A stretch of 64,000 nt of DNA, taken from assembly GCA_964458185.1 (NCBI GenBank), contig CAYWFG010000011.1, forward strand, positions 1-64,000. Direction: 5' to 3'. The notes under the pieces are model-generated. The model was not told where the DNA came from and searched no databases. It saw nothing but the letters and a program-made list of their open reading frames with translations. The DNA comes from AB-137-C09 sp964458185. Its GTDB lineage: Bacteria > Pseudomonadota > Zetaproteobacteria > Mariprofundales > Mariprofundaceae. Both the position numbers and the translations under genes were made by a program. Below, piece after piece: positions 47,664 through 55,350 of the stretch (positions are counted from its first letter, which is position 1; each line of letters starts with the position of its first letter).

Positions 47664-49842
47664 TAGCATACTCTTGTTGCAACACCAAGCAAGCAAGCGG
47701 CGGCAACCGTAGTAATAACGATGCCTTATGCCCCATGGCAGCAATAGGTTCACTGTAAACACTGCCATCGTTACCCGTGTTGCTACCGCCATAACATACC
47801 GCATCAGTATTCATACGCTCACGGTAGTTGCCTTCGCTAAATACACCCAAACGGTAGTCTTCACGCACCACGGGAGTCATGTTCAAAATAACATAAATCA
47901 CGCCGCCGTTTTTATCAACCCGTGCAAAACTAAGCACAGATTGAGCATGATCATTACAGTCTAACCACTCAAAACCCTCGCTTTCAAAGTCCAGTTCATG
48001 CAGCGCAGGAATGTTGCGATGCAAATGATTCAAATCGCGCACCAATACTTGCAAGCCTTGATGCGGCATGTGTTGGCATTGCTCCCATTGCAACGATGTC
48101 GCTTCATCCCACTCTAACCATTGACCAAATTCAATGCCCATAAATTGCAGCTTTTTACCTGGATGAGTAAACATATAAGCATACAACAAACGAAGATTAG
48201 CAAATTTCTGCCAATCATCCCCCGGCATTTTTTGTGCCATAGAGCCTTTACCATGCACCACTTCATCGTGAGAAAAGGGAAGAATAAAATTTTCTGTGTG
48301 CGCATAGATCAATGAAAATGTCATTTGATTATGATGGTGGCTACGGTGTACAGGGTCATGTGCGAAATAATCCAAACTATCGTTCATCCAGCCCATATTC
48401 CATTTCATGGTAAAGCCTAAGCCGCCCAACCACGTAGGACGTGACACCATCGGCCATGAGGTAGATTCTTCTGCCATGGTCACAGCCCCTGCGAAGCGTT
48501 CATGCACCAAGTGATTGAATTGTTTGAGAAAGGCCACTGCCTCTAAATTTTCACGACCACCGTATTGATTAGGAACCCATTCATCTGCCTCACGGGAATA
48601 ATCCAAGTACAACATCGACGCGACAGCATCCACACGCAAACCATCAATATGGTAACGGTCGAGCCAAAACAATGCCGATGCAATCAAAAAATTACGCACC
48701 TCATTGCGACCAAAATTAAAAATATAGGTTCCCCAATCTTTATGCTCACCCAAGCGGGGGTCTTCATGTTCATACAAGGCAGTGCCATCAAAACGGGCAA
48801 GACCATGGCTATCTTTAGGAAAGTGCGCTGGAACCCAGTCAAGAAACACCCCTAAACCATGTTGATGACAGTAATCGACAAAATAACAAAAATCATCAGG
48901 CGTACCAAAACGACTGGTGGGGGCAAAATAGCCCACCGTTTGATAACCCCATGAACCATCAAAAGGGTGTTCAGTGATGGGTAACAATTCGATATGGGTG
49001 TAGCCCATCCAATCAGAGTATTCAACCAGTTGATGGGCTAAATCACGGTAATTAAGAAAAGACTCGCCATTTTTTTGCCACGAGCCTAAATGCACTTCAT
49101 AAATACTCATCGGCTGATCTAAGGCTTGATGCTTAGCACGGTTGCTTACCCAATCGGCATCGTTCCATGCATAGGCATGGGCATCATGCACCACACTTGC
49201 AGTGTTGGGGCGAACTTCCATCTGCTGCGCATAAGGGTCAGTTTTTTCTAACAACTCACCTGACTGGGTACGTATTTCATATTTGTACGTCTCACCACTG
49301 CACAACCCTGGGATAAACAACTCCCAAATACCCGAAGAGCCACGGACTCGCATCGGACTTTCACGACCATCCCAATGATTAAAGTTACCCACCACCGACA
49401 CCCGCGAAGCAGAAGGAGCCCAAACAGCAAACGCCACCCCAGACGCACCTTCGTGCTGGCGCAAATGCGCACCTAAAACATTGTATTGTTCAAAATGGTT
49501 GCCTTCGCCGATAAGGTGTAAATCCATATCACCCAAGAACGGAGAAAAACGGTAGGTGTCATCTTGTTCCCAATGATGCCCATCGGCATGAAACAAACGA
49601 AGACGGTAATCGGTAATATTGTTTTTTTTACCCAAACGAAGCGTAAAAAGATCAGTTGTTTCGATACGTTGCATGGCAATAACCTTGCCATTGTTTAAGA
49701 CAATTGAAATTCCCGCAACACGAGGTCGAAACACCCGAATAATATGCCCACCCTTTTTTCGAGGGTGACAGCCTAAAAACGAAAATGGATCATGACTGCG
49801 TGCCTCAAGAATAGGCCATGCTTCGGTGGGGATGGATGTCAT
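47656..49842 (-). CDS. glgB: 1,4-alpha-glucan branching enzyme
   Basis: This GH13 enzyme of about 728 residues introduces alpha-1,6 branches into glycogen. An N-terminal CBM48 pair (FAVWAPSASRVSVVGNFNHWDG) precedes the catalytic barrel. The catalytic aspartate lies in GLRVDAVASMLYLDYSR, the acid/base glutamate in TMAEEST, and the third acid in FSHDEVVHGKGSM. ATG 49842 has GGAG eight bases upstream; a TTG-like extension to 49878 is less likely. No other glg genes are in the window, and the next element downstream is a small lipoprotein. Confidence 0.96.
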   Translation of the reverse strand: MTSIPTEAWPILEARSHDPFSFLGCHPRKKGGHIIRVFRPRVAGISIVLNNGKVIAMQRIETTDLFTLRLGKKNNITDYRLRLFHADGHHWEQDDTYRFSPFLGDMDLHLIGEGNHFEQYNVLGAHLRQHEGASGVAFAVWAPSASRVSVVGNFNHWDGRESPMRVRGSSGIWELFIPGLCSGETYKYEIRTQSGELLEKTDPYAQQMEVRPNTASVVHDAHAYAWNDADWVSNRAKHQALDQPMSIYEVHLGSWQKNGESFLNYRDLAHQLVEYSDWMGYTHIELLPITEHPFDGSWGYQTVGYFAPTSRFGTPDDFCYFVDYCHQHGLGVFLDWVPAHFPKDSHGLARFDGTALYEHEDPRLGEHKDWGTYIFNFGRNEVRNFLIASALFWLDRYHIDGLRVDAVASMLYLDYSREADEWVPNQYGGRENLEAVAFLKQFNHLVHERFAGAVTMAEESTSWPMVSRPTWLGGLGFTMKWNMGWMNDSLDYFAHDPVHRSHHHNQMTFSLIYAHTENFILPFSHDEVVHGKGSMAQKMPGDDWQKFANLRLLYAYMFTHPGKKLQFMGIEFGQWLEWDEATSLQWEQCQHMPHQGLQVLVRDLNHLHRNIPALHELDFESEGFEWLDCNDHAQSVLSFARVDKNGGVIYVILNMTPVVREDYRLGVFSEGNYRERMNTDAVCYGGSNTGNDGSVYSEPIAAMGHKASLLLRLPPLACLVLQQEYANA

Positions 49843-49937
49843 CGTATGTTCTCCGTATTTCTTAGTCTGAACCTGCAAGACTAGAAACTAACACGGATGA
49901 AAACAACTTATACTTTAACAGCGCATCCATTAAACGA

Positions 49938-50046
49938 TCATTTCACTTTCTTGCCATCAATCTCATCCCATGTAGCCGTTGCAGTACCCACTTTACCGAC
50001 CACCACGCCCGCTGCTTGATTGGCAGTGATGGCAGCTTCAATAAAC
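49938..50046 (-). pseudogene. 3' fragment of an RfaE1/HldE-type heptose-7-phosphate kinase
   Basis: The minus strand encodes about 36 residues ending in TGA, including EAAITANQAAGVVVGKVGTA and then a short tail. This matches the C-terminal helix-and-loop of the PfkB-family kinase RfaE1/HldE, where ANxAAGVVVGKxGTATV is characteristic. The upstream part of the gene is missing: homology stops at about 50046, just where foreign-looking sequence and the hairpin element begin. The intact LPS-heptose gene is presumably elsewhere. No promoter or start is left. Confidence 0.6.
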
Positions 50047-50073
50047 AAAAACAGGGTCAGGCTTCCGAGTAAA

Positions 50074-50254
50074 ACGGGGACAGGCTTCTGTTGTATTACC
50101 TTTCAGGGCTTTCCTTTTAAGACGGGACAAGCTGCAACTAAAAAAGTGATTTTCTAACATGCTGTAACCCCTTGATTTTATTGTTGTCCCGTCTTAAAAG
50201 GGAAGCCCCTTTCAGCAGTAGATAAAAAACAATAGGACGCAAGCCTGCCCCCGT
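50074..50254. mobile_element. Nested inverted-repeat (MITE-like) element
   Basis: The 181-base segment has imperfect outer inverted repeats of 24 bases (50074-50097 and 50231-50254, ACGGGG..CAGGCTT form, about 19 matches). It also has long inner repeats (50111-50130 and 50184-50204) that match over 20 bases except for one extra C. The whole would fold into a long hairpin with a loop around 50131-50183. No ORF is present. It lies right beside the truncated RfaE1 tail, so it or a larger element may have caused that truncation. Confidence 0.65.
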
Positions 50255-50412
50255 TTCTGAGAGAACTTCTACATCCCCTTCGGTTGCTATCAAACAATAC
50301 GGGCTATAGCAAAACACTGTATATCTTCATATATAGTGTTGGATCTCACTACTCCCTCGAAAGAACCATAAACATCATCGTAAATTTAATGAGTTCGGGG
50401 GTTATTGCCATG

Positions 50413-50493
50413 TCAACTGCCGAAGTAGTTACACTTTTGACTGCTAGCTGTTGGGTATTGATCTTGATCTTGATCTTGATCTTGATCTGTCAT
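50413..50493 (-). CDS. Possible 26-codon ORF with Asp-Gln repeats
   Basis: A minus-strand ATG at 50493 has an ideal GGAGG six bases upstream and opens a frame MTDQDQDQDQDQYPTASSQ... of 26 codons ending in TGA. The DQ codons arise from five units of a six-base repeat (GATCAA). It could be the start of a decayed gene or a translated small peptide lying about 130 bases downstream of the TraT-like gene. Nothing shows it is functional. Confidence 0.25.
   Translation of the reverse strand: MTDQDQDQDQDQYPTASSQKCNYFGS
50458..50487. repeat. Hexanucleotide simple repeat (TTGATC)n
   Basis: About five tandem copies of a six-base unit (TTGATC on the plus strand, GATCAA on the minus strand). Slippage changes copy number in multiples of two codons and would not shift the minus-strand frame. 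The remaining bases of the interval 50255-50619 hold no other supported gene. Confidence 0.8.
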
Positions 50494-50619
50494 TTTTTCC
50501 TCCATTTAAATTGAACGGCAAAAAGCTTGATCGATGACGCTACGCCTCTTCAGCCAGTGTGATTAAGTGGGGGGTGCAGTTTTCCACACCCCTGCTTAGA
50601 CTTGTGTTCTGATCTTTGC

Positions 50620-51372
50620 TTAGAAAACACCGCCAAGAGACGCTGAAATTTTCCTAATCAAAACAGGCGTAGCATCAGCCATCTCTAAATTCGTTTGTTT
50701 GGCTGTTGCTGCAATGCGGGTACGATGGTTTAAAAAATTGCTCGAATGAACCCGATGTTGCTGATTACGGATGCTTCCTGTGCCACCACCAGATCTGCTG
50801 TTTCCATTAGTTGTTGTTTGAACACCACCTTCAACATATTCACTGACCTGAACATCAATAATCATACCAAAAGATTTTACTGAAACCATGGTATCAAAAA
50901 TTGCGCCGCCAACAGCACCTATAACACCTCCTGCTGCCGCAGCAGCCCAGTTTCCACCAGCAGCACCTCCAGCTAAAGCACCACCAAAACCACCCGCGAC
51001 CATCATCTCGGCAGTAGAATCGTCACTCACCATGCTGGCATAAAGTAGATTTGCATCCATACGGTAATGGGCAGCATTTGGGTCTTGCACCACCTTGTAT
51101 CCACGACCTTCAACTTTTCCTGCAATGATGGTACGAATCATTGCTGAATCGATATCTTGCTGATCTGAGGTGTTGCGAATACGAATCCAAACCGTTTGCT
51201 TTGCTGGAGATACTGGTTCAAGGAATATCGAATCACTCATTTTTACGCTTGTGGACATATCCTTGTTCTTTATTGTAGAGCCTATTTTCCCACAACCCAC
51301 ATTGAATAAGAGGGTGAAGGTTAGTAATAAGGCAAACACCAGTCTCGCCCCTTGATTATATTGTTGATGCAT
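50620..51372 (-). CDS. traT: TraT-like complement-resistance lipoprotein
   Basis: The 250-residue protein has a signal peptide ending at a cysteine (FNVGCGK, a somewhat off-consensus lipobox) and the TraT-family core. That core includes KMSDSIFLEPVSPAKQTVWI, IRNTSDQQD, GRGYKVVQDPNAAHYRMDANLLYA, a glycine-rich double segment (about 125-165), and a C-terminal region with ATPVLIRKISASLG. TraT of F-type plasmids is an outer-membrane protein giving surface exclusion and serum resistance. AGGAG lies seven bases ahead of the ATG. No transfer genes are nearby, so this is a stand-alone chromosomal homologue of unknown role. Confidence 0.88.
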   Translation of the reverse strand: MHQQYNQGARLVFALLLTFTLLFNVGCGKIGSTIKNKDMSTSVKMSDSIFLEPVSPAKQTVWIRIRNTSDQQDIDSAMIRTIIAGKVEGRGYKVVQDPNAAHYRMDANLLYASMVSDDSTAEMMVAGGFGGALAGGAAGGNWAAAAAGGVIGAVGGAIFDTMVSVKSFGMIIDVQVSEYVEGGVQTTTNGNSRSGGGTGSIRNQQHRVHSSNFLNHRTRIAATAKQTNLEMADATPVLIRKISASLGGVF

Positions 51373-51488
51373 GATTATTCTCCTTTGTTATTACACGTCG
51401 AATTATTCGAGTGCTTTGCTTTGATTGTTATGCAATCAATTTCTGCTGTCTTTCATAAAATATAAATACAATAGATAATCTATTGTGA

Positions 51489-53099
51489 TTACCAAGGCCA
51501 GTTAGAAATAGTGGGTTTTCTTTTTCTGATTACACCAAAAGCAACACCAGTATTACCGACCCCATTAACTACGGTATTTAGCGTAGTTATATTAGCATTT
51601 CCTGCTGCATCTACCGTCATAGTAAAAACTTGCCATACATCTCCAAGACCTGCCCAACCAGTGGCTGGTGGAGTGAAAATACTTAAGACTCCATTTAAGG
51701 TTACTTCTACTCTCGTTGGAGAAGTGATAATATTACTGGTGCCTGAAAAATGATGAACTGAATATTGGTAGGTTCCTGCTTTAACATTACGAATTGTTAT
51801 AACCTCAGGACCAAAACTTGTAACATCATCTACATCTAAGTTAACATCAGCAGTAGTCGCTGTTGCAGTTGGTGGATAAGTGATGGCCCCAAAATACACA
51901 TGAAACCTATTACCAACGGCATCTATTGGCCCTGTTAAGTGGGAGTCTAAGTCAATAGGGTTTTGTCCCCATGTGAGTTTAATTTGAAATGTTGAAGAAG
52001 ATGTAGTATTACTGGCTACTAGACACGCTCCAAGAGGAGTATCAGTCCCAATTAATCCTGAGATGGTACGTACCGTATTAGTATTGGAGATTGGGGATGC
52101 TTGGTGATTCTCGCCCCATATTAAGACTGTTCCACCAGCCATTACTGGAACTGTAAAATTTCCTGCTGCATCAGTCGTTGTTTCAGATTTACCAAGGTAA
52201 CTATTACCTTGAGCCTCAACTTCCACACCACTTAGAGGATTACCATATGAATCTTGAACACACCCTGATATTGTTGCAGTATTGAATGTTTTGCCTATAT
52301 TCCAATATGAGAAATGTGAAACAGACCCTACATAGGCGGTACTCGTGCCATTGAGTGCGGCTGTCCCCTGTTGTATCCATTGATTTGTTGCTACATCAAA
52401 AAAGTATAATGGCATTGTAGCAGGGGGGGCTGTAGCTCCTGATGCTACAGGAATGGTGATTGTTGCTGTTTGTCCTTGAGCAAGGTTTAAAATACTGCTA
52501 TAACTATCCGTAAAAATTGCAGTTAACGCACCAAAGCTTTGCAAGGGCATTCCACCTGAAGTCATTTGACCAGGCATGGTTTGAAACCCAACTGTTGGAT
52601 CGATCGCCCCAATATTTGCTGTGATTTGACCTGTTGCAGCAACACCGTATACATCAACAAGACTATTTCTAGTTAAATTTACCGATGCACCTCCTCCACT
52701 TAATATGTTAGCTGTAGATTGATTAAACGGAGTCGTTGTTACGGCTAAGGCTTGGATGGTAAGCGTATATACACCACCATTAGTAACATTGACATTACGA
52801 TAGTTGGTTGCATAACCTGTCTTAGAAACATTTATCTGACTACTTCCTGTAGGTACATTATTTAGTGTGGCCGCTCCCGTTGCTGTAGTCGCGGCACTAA
52901 CTCCACCCGACTGAATGATTGCGCCTTGAATTGCTGCACCAGTTGCTGAATCTATAACAGTTGCTTGTATCACTCCTGTAGAAATAGTTGGTGCAGAAAT
53001 TGGACTGTTTATTACAGCGTCATTTCCACCACAAGCTGTTAGTGCGATCATCACACCCAAGACACCCAAGTACAGAGATAATCGATTTAATAAATTCAT
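51489..53099 (-). CDS. Surface lipoprotein with carboxypeptidase-regulatory-like and DUF2135 domains
   Basis: The 536-residue protein has a lipoprotein signal peptide (MIALTACGGND). A carboxypeptidase-regulatory-like domain (about 45-115) lies near the N-terminus, with a second around 275-340 (CVQDSYGNPLSGVEVEAQGN). The C-terminal YfaP/DUF2135-type domain (about 375-475) reads LTWGQNPIDLDSHLTGP and VDDVTSFGPEVITI. Such proteins are exposed or periplasmic and often bind other surface polymers; the exact role is unknown. The composition is rich in threonine, alanine and glycine and base use is more AT-rich than the core genes. Its start faces the 53.5 kb regulator-like gene. Confidence 0.82.
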   Translation of the reverse strand: MNLLNRLSLYLGVLGVMIALTACGGNDAVINSPISAPTISTGVIQATVIDSATGAAIQGAIIQSGGVSAATTATGAATLNNVPTGSSQINVSKTGYATNYRNVNVTNGGVYTLTIQALAVTTTPFNQSTANILSGGGASVNLTRNSLVDVYGVAATGQITANIGAIDPTVGFQTMPGQMTSGGMPLQSFGALTAIFTDSYSSILNLAQGQTATITIPVASGATAPPATMPLYFFDVATNQWIQQGTAALNGTSTAYVGSVSHFSYWNIGKTFNTATISGCVQDSYGNPLSGVEVEAQGNSYLGKSETTTDAAGNFTVPVMAGGTVLIWGENHQASPISNTNTVRTISGLIGTDTPLGACLVASNTTSSSTFQIKLTWGQNPIDLDSHLTGPIDAVGNRFHVYFGAITYPPTATATTADVNLDVDDVTSFGPEVITIRNVKAGTYQYSVHHFSGTSNIITSPTRVEVTLNGVLSIFTPPATGWAGLGDVWQVFTMTVDAAGNANITTLNTVVNGVGNTGVAFGVIRKRKPTISNWPW

Positions 53100-53499
53100 A
53101 ATTATATCCTTTTCATTTAATAGTTCCGTTTCTTAAACCACTTTCAACTCACCAATGAATCGGAACACTGGGCGTTCGTTTCCCAGCACGGGAGATTATC
53201 AAATCAAAACTAATTTTTTGTAGGCTAGGAAAAGTATAGGGTATAGCGTTTATGCCCCTTTCAGGGGGATTGTGGACTCTTTTTAGTTATACCCGTGGTA
53301 TAAATAGCCTTATACGTGTGGCTAGGTAGGTTGCATATAACTGTTGATTTTAAAGCGTATTCTTGAATGCTTGATTATACTTTCACTGAATACTTTCGGG
53401 TAATAAAAGTATAGTGAGCTCTTTCAAAGGGCTATTGCGTTGCTTTTTTCAAGCTATACCTTTTGCCACAATAGTTGAATGATCTGCCAGGAGATTTCT
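53100..53499. promoter_or_regulatory. Divergent intergenic region with repeated GTATAG / palindromic motifs
   Basis: The 400-base gap separates the DUF2135 lipoprotein and the membrane HTH protein. It contains a perfect 7-bp palindrome with a three-base centre (TTATACC-CGT-GGTATAA, 53287-53303), a direct repeat AAAAGTATAG at 53230-53239 and 53405-53414, and GGTATAGC at 53240-53247 mirrored by GCTATACC at 53453-53460. These look like copies of one operator half-site. A short CCCC/GGGG hairpin lies near 53254-53267. No ORF is present. Confidence 0.45.
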
Positions 53500-54450
53500 A
53501 TGCGGCGTATATTGCAGTACGATCAAGTTTCACTGATGTTTTTATTCTGTATTACAGCCATGATTGTGATGATGTATATCACGATGCCCGAGCTAGAAAC
53601 TGAAGGGATGATGCTGTGGGTCGTACGGGTCGCCTACACCACGCTTACATGTATGGTGTTGATGTTTATGCTGATGCCGAACAAAATAAAATCGTGGCAA
53701 AAGCTTACCTTTGTGTTTGCCAGTTCGTTTTTTTTGCTGGCCATGACAGCCTTCTCCTCAGAGATGATCTTTCACTATGCCCTGCTGTTTCCTATGATGT
53801 CCATTTTGATAATCGAAGAAAAACGTACGTGCATTTTCTTGTTGTTTTCTGGTCTGATTGCCTTTATTTCGCTTTCATTTTTAAACAATCACATTCAGAC
53901 CTATGATCGACTGCTTGCTACGTCTCTTTTTGTTTTTTATGGTGTGATTGCTTTGCTGTGGAAGCATCAATTAAAGTCGATTGAAAACAAAGTACTGACG
54001 CAGGCGACTACTTTTGAGCAACAGAAGCAGGAATGGGGTGATAAGATTTTAGCTGCGGATAAAGAAAATCAACATCGATTAAAAAATGTTGAAGACAAAG
54101 CACAGGAACAGGCAGTTTCTTTTGAGCAGCAGCAACAACAGTGGAACAAGAAACTGATAGCAGCCGATAAAGAGAACCAACGGCTTATGGATATGGTTGA
54201 TAACGAAACGACAATGCACTGCCGATATCTATTGGGGCTTTTAAATGATGCTGAACGTGCAGATATCAAGCTTCATGTTAAGCAGGGGATGACCTTAGAA
54301 GGCATCGCAGAAGAGGTGCATAGAAGCGTTGCTGCTATAAAAAAACGCAGAAAAAGCGCAGGTATAAAACTTGAAGCAGAGGGATCCTCAGTAAAAGAGC
54401 TGGAAAGCTTGCTCAATCAATGCAGTTATTACCAGATTAATCGTGAATAA
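53500..54450 (+). CDS. Six-TM membrane protein with coiled coil and C-terminal helix-turn-helix
   Basis: The protein (about 316 residues) has six predicted transmembrane helices in its first 160 residues, then a coiled coil (about 165-230) built of two copies of a unit. The two copies share TFEQQKQEW/SFEQQQQQW and AADKENQ. The C-terminal region (about 245-290) contains MTLEGIAEEVHRSVAAIKKRRKSAGI, like the helix-turn-helix of sigma region 4 or LuxR-type domains. I do not know this architecture; it could be a membrane-bound transcription regulator. AGGAG seven bases upstream selects ATG 53500 over 53479. Confidence 0.65.
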   Translation: MRRILQYDQVSLMFLFCITAMIVMMYITMPELETEGMMLWVVRVAYTTLTCMVLMFMLMPNKIKSWQKLTFVFASSFFLLAMTAFSSEMIFHYALLFPMMSILIIEEKRTCIFLLFSGLIAFISLSFLNNHIQTYDRLLATSLFVFYGVIALLWKHQLKSIENKVLTQATTFEQQKQEWGDKILAADKENQHRLKNVEDKAQEQAVSFEQQQQQWNKKLIAADKENQRLMDMVDNETTMHCRYLLGLLNDAERADIKLHVKQGMTLEGIAEEVHRSVAAIKKRRKSAGIKLEAEGSSVKELESLLNQCSYYQINRE

Positions 54451-54474
54451 GGAACGTGCATGAAATAACTTAGG
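54449..54474. repeat. Left copy of a 26-bp inverted repeat
   Basis: This 26-mer (AAGGAACGTGCATG..., ending TTAGG) occurs again in inverted orientation at 63847-63872 with two mismatches. It begins at the stop codon of the membrane HTH gene. The pair brackets the whole CHAT/CHASE2 block of 9.4 kb and may mark element or recombination ends. Confidence 0.7.
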
Positions 54475-54616
54475 CAACTTGAACTTGTCTTTTTGCCCGT
54501 TTTCGTCGTTGCGCAAACAAGCCCTTGCCCTCTACACACGGCAGCTTGTAGGGTGTCGCTGAATGTAGAAGCTTGCGATCCACACCCAAATAACTTTGCA
54601 AGAAGGTAAATAGATT
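54475..54616. other. Leader with remnant 3' end of a CHASE2 gene
   Basis: Bases 54585-54616 match 63189-63220, the last seven codons (PNNFARR), stop and spacer of the CHASE2 gene that precedes the second nuclease copy. Here no CHASE2 gene is present, so these bases are a leftover of duplication or deletion. The bases before (54475-54584) show no gene. Confidence 0.6.
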
Positions 54617-55261
54617 ATGACCGATGATGAACTAAAAGAGCTAGTCGCAAGCTTAGCCATATTACAAAAAGAGACCACAGCTCAAATCAAGGCTCAACAA
54701 AAAGAGACCAGTGCTCAACAAAAAGAGACCACGGCTCAACAAAAAGAGACCACGGCTCAAATCAAGACCTTGCGAATAGCACATGAAGAAATTAATGCTC
54801 AACAAAAAGAGACGAGCAGAAAGCTGGATAAAGTAGCCAAGATGATTGGTGGCATAAGCCATAATCAGGGTGATGTAGCAGAAGATTTCTTCTATAATAG
54901 CTTCGCTAAAGATAATCACTTGGGCGATATTTTCTTTGATGAAATCATTAAGAATATGACGATGCGCAAAGGAAAAGCAGAGGAAGAGTACGACTTACTG
55001 CTAATCAATGGTGATGCCATTATAATCATAGAAGTTAAATATAAGGCACATCAGAGGGATATTGATCAGCTAGAAAGAAAAACAAGCAATTTTAAAAAGT
55101 TCCTCCCCGCTTATCAACACTACAGCGTATACGGAGCAATGGCTTCTTTTCACTTCAATGAAGACGTTAAAAAGCTCCTACTACAAGAAGGCTATTTTGT
55201 GGTAGAGCGAAGCGGTAACCTGATCAGCACAAAAAGCAGCGACCACTTAAAGGTTGCATGA
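54617..55261 (+). CDS. Coiled-coil PD-(D/E)XK-like protein, copy 1 (DUF3782-like)
   Basis: The 214-residue protein starts with MTDDELKELVASLA and a coiled coil made of 7-residue repeats (AQQKETT/S type, 21-bp units). A compact domain follows containing EEEYDLLLINGDAIIIIEVKYK, the D-x(12)-ExK pattern of PD-(D/E)XK nuclease folds (D126, E139, K141). This layout matches the DUF3782-like family whose function is unknown. The C-terminal 155 residues differ from copy 2 (63221-63832) at one position. The heptad number differs: more units before TLRIAHEEI, fewer after. Ribosome-site region and spacer are shared with copy 2. Confidence 0.75.
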   Translation: MTDDELKELVASLAILQKETTAQIKAQQKETSAQQKETTAQQKETTAQIKTLRIAHEEINAQQKETSRKLDKVAKMIGGISHNQGDVAEDFFYNSFAKDNHLGDIFFDEIIKNMTMRKGKAEEEYDLLLINGDAIIIIEVKYKAHQRDIDQLERKTSNFKKFLPAYQHYSVYGAMASFHFNEDVKKLLLQEGYFVVERSGNLISTKSSDHLKVA

Positions 55262-55270
55262 GTTTATCAT

Positions 55271-55306
55271 GTGGCAAAAAGTGTTGGCTATTATACTTTT
55301 TGCCAC
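55271..55306 (+). terminator. Hairpin after nuclease copy 1
   Basis: A perfect 12-bp inverted repeat (GTGGCAAAAAGT at 55271-55282 and ACTTTTTGCCAC at 55295-55306) with a 12-base loop follows the stop. The stem is AT-rich and carries its own T run in the second arm, so terminator function is plausible but weak. It begins at about the place where homology with copy 2 ends. Confidence 0.45.
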
Positions 55307-55350
55307 TGATGAAGGATGCCATAGATTGATCAACCCTAAATGGAGGGAAA

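Noticed and set aside
50284..50514. 76-codon plus-strand ORF with a hydrophobic Leu-Ile repeat
   Set aside because: The hydrophobic run is only the translation of the TTGATC simple repeat, there is no ribosome site, and nothing resembles a known protein.
54781..54840. 21-bp repeats considered as a CRISPR-like array
   Set aside because: The units are contiguous, in frame and encode coiled-coil heptads; there are no spacers.
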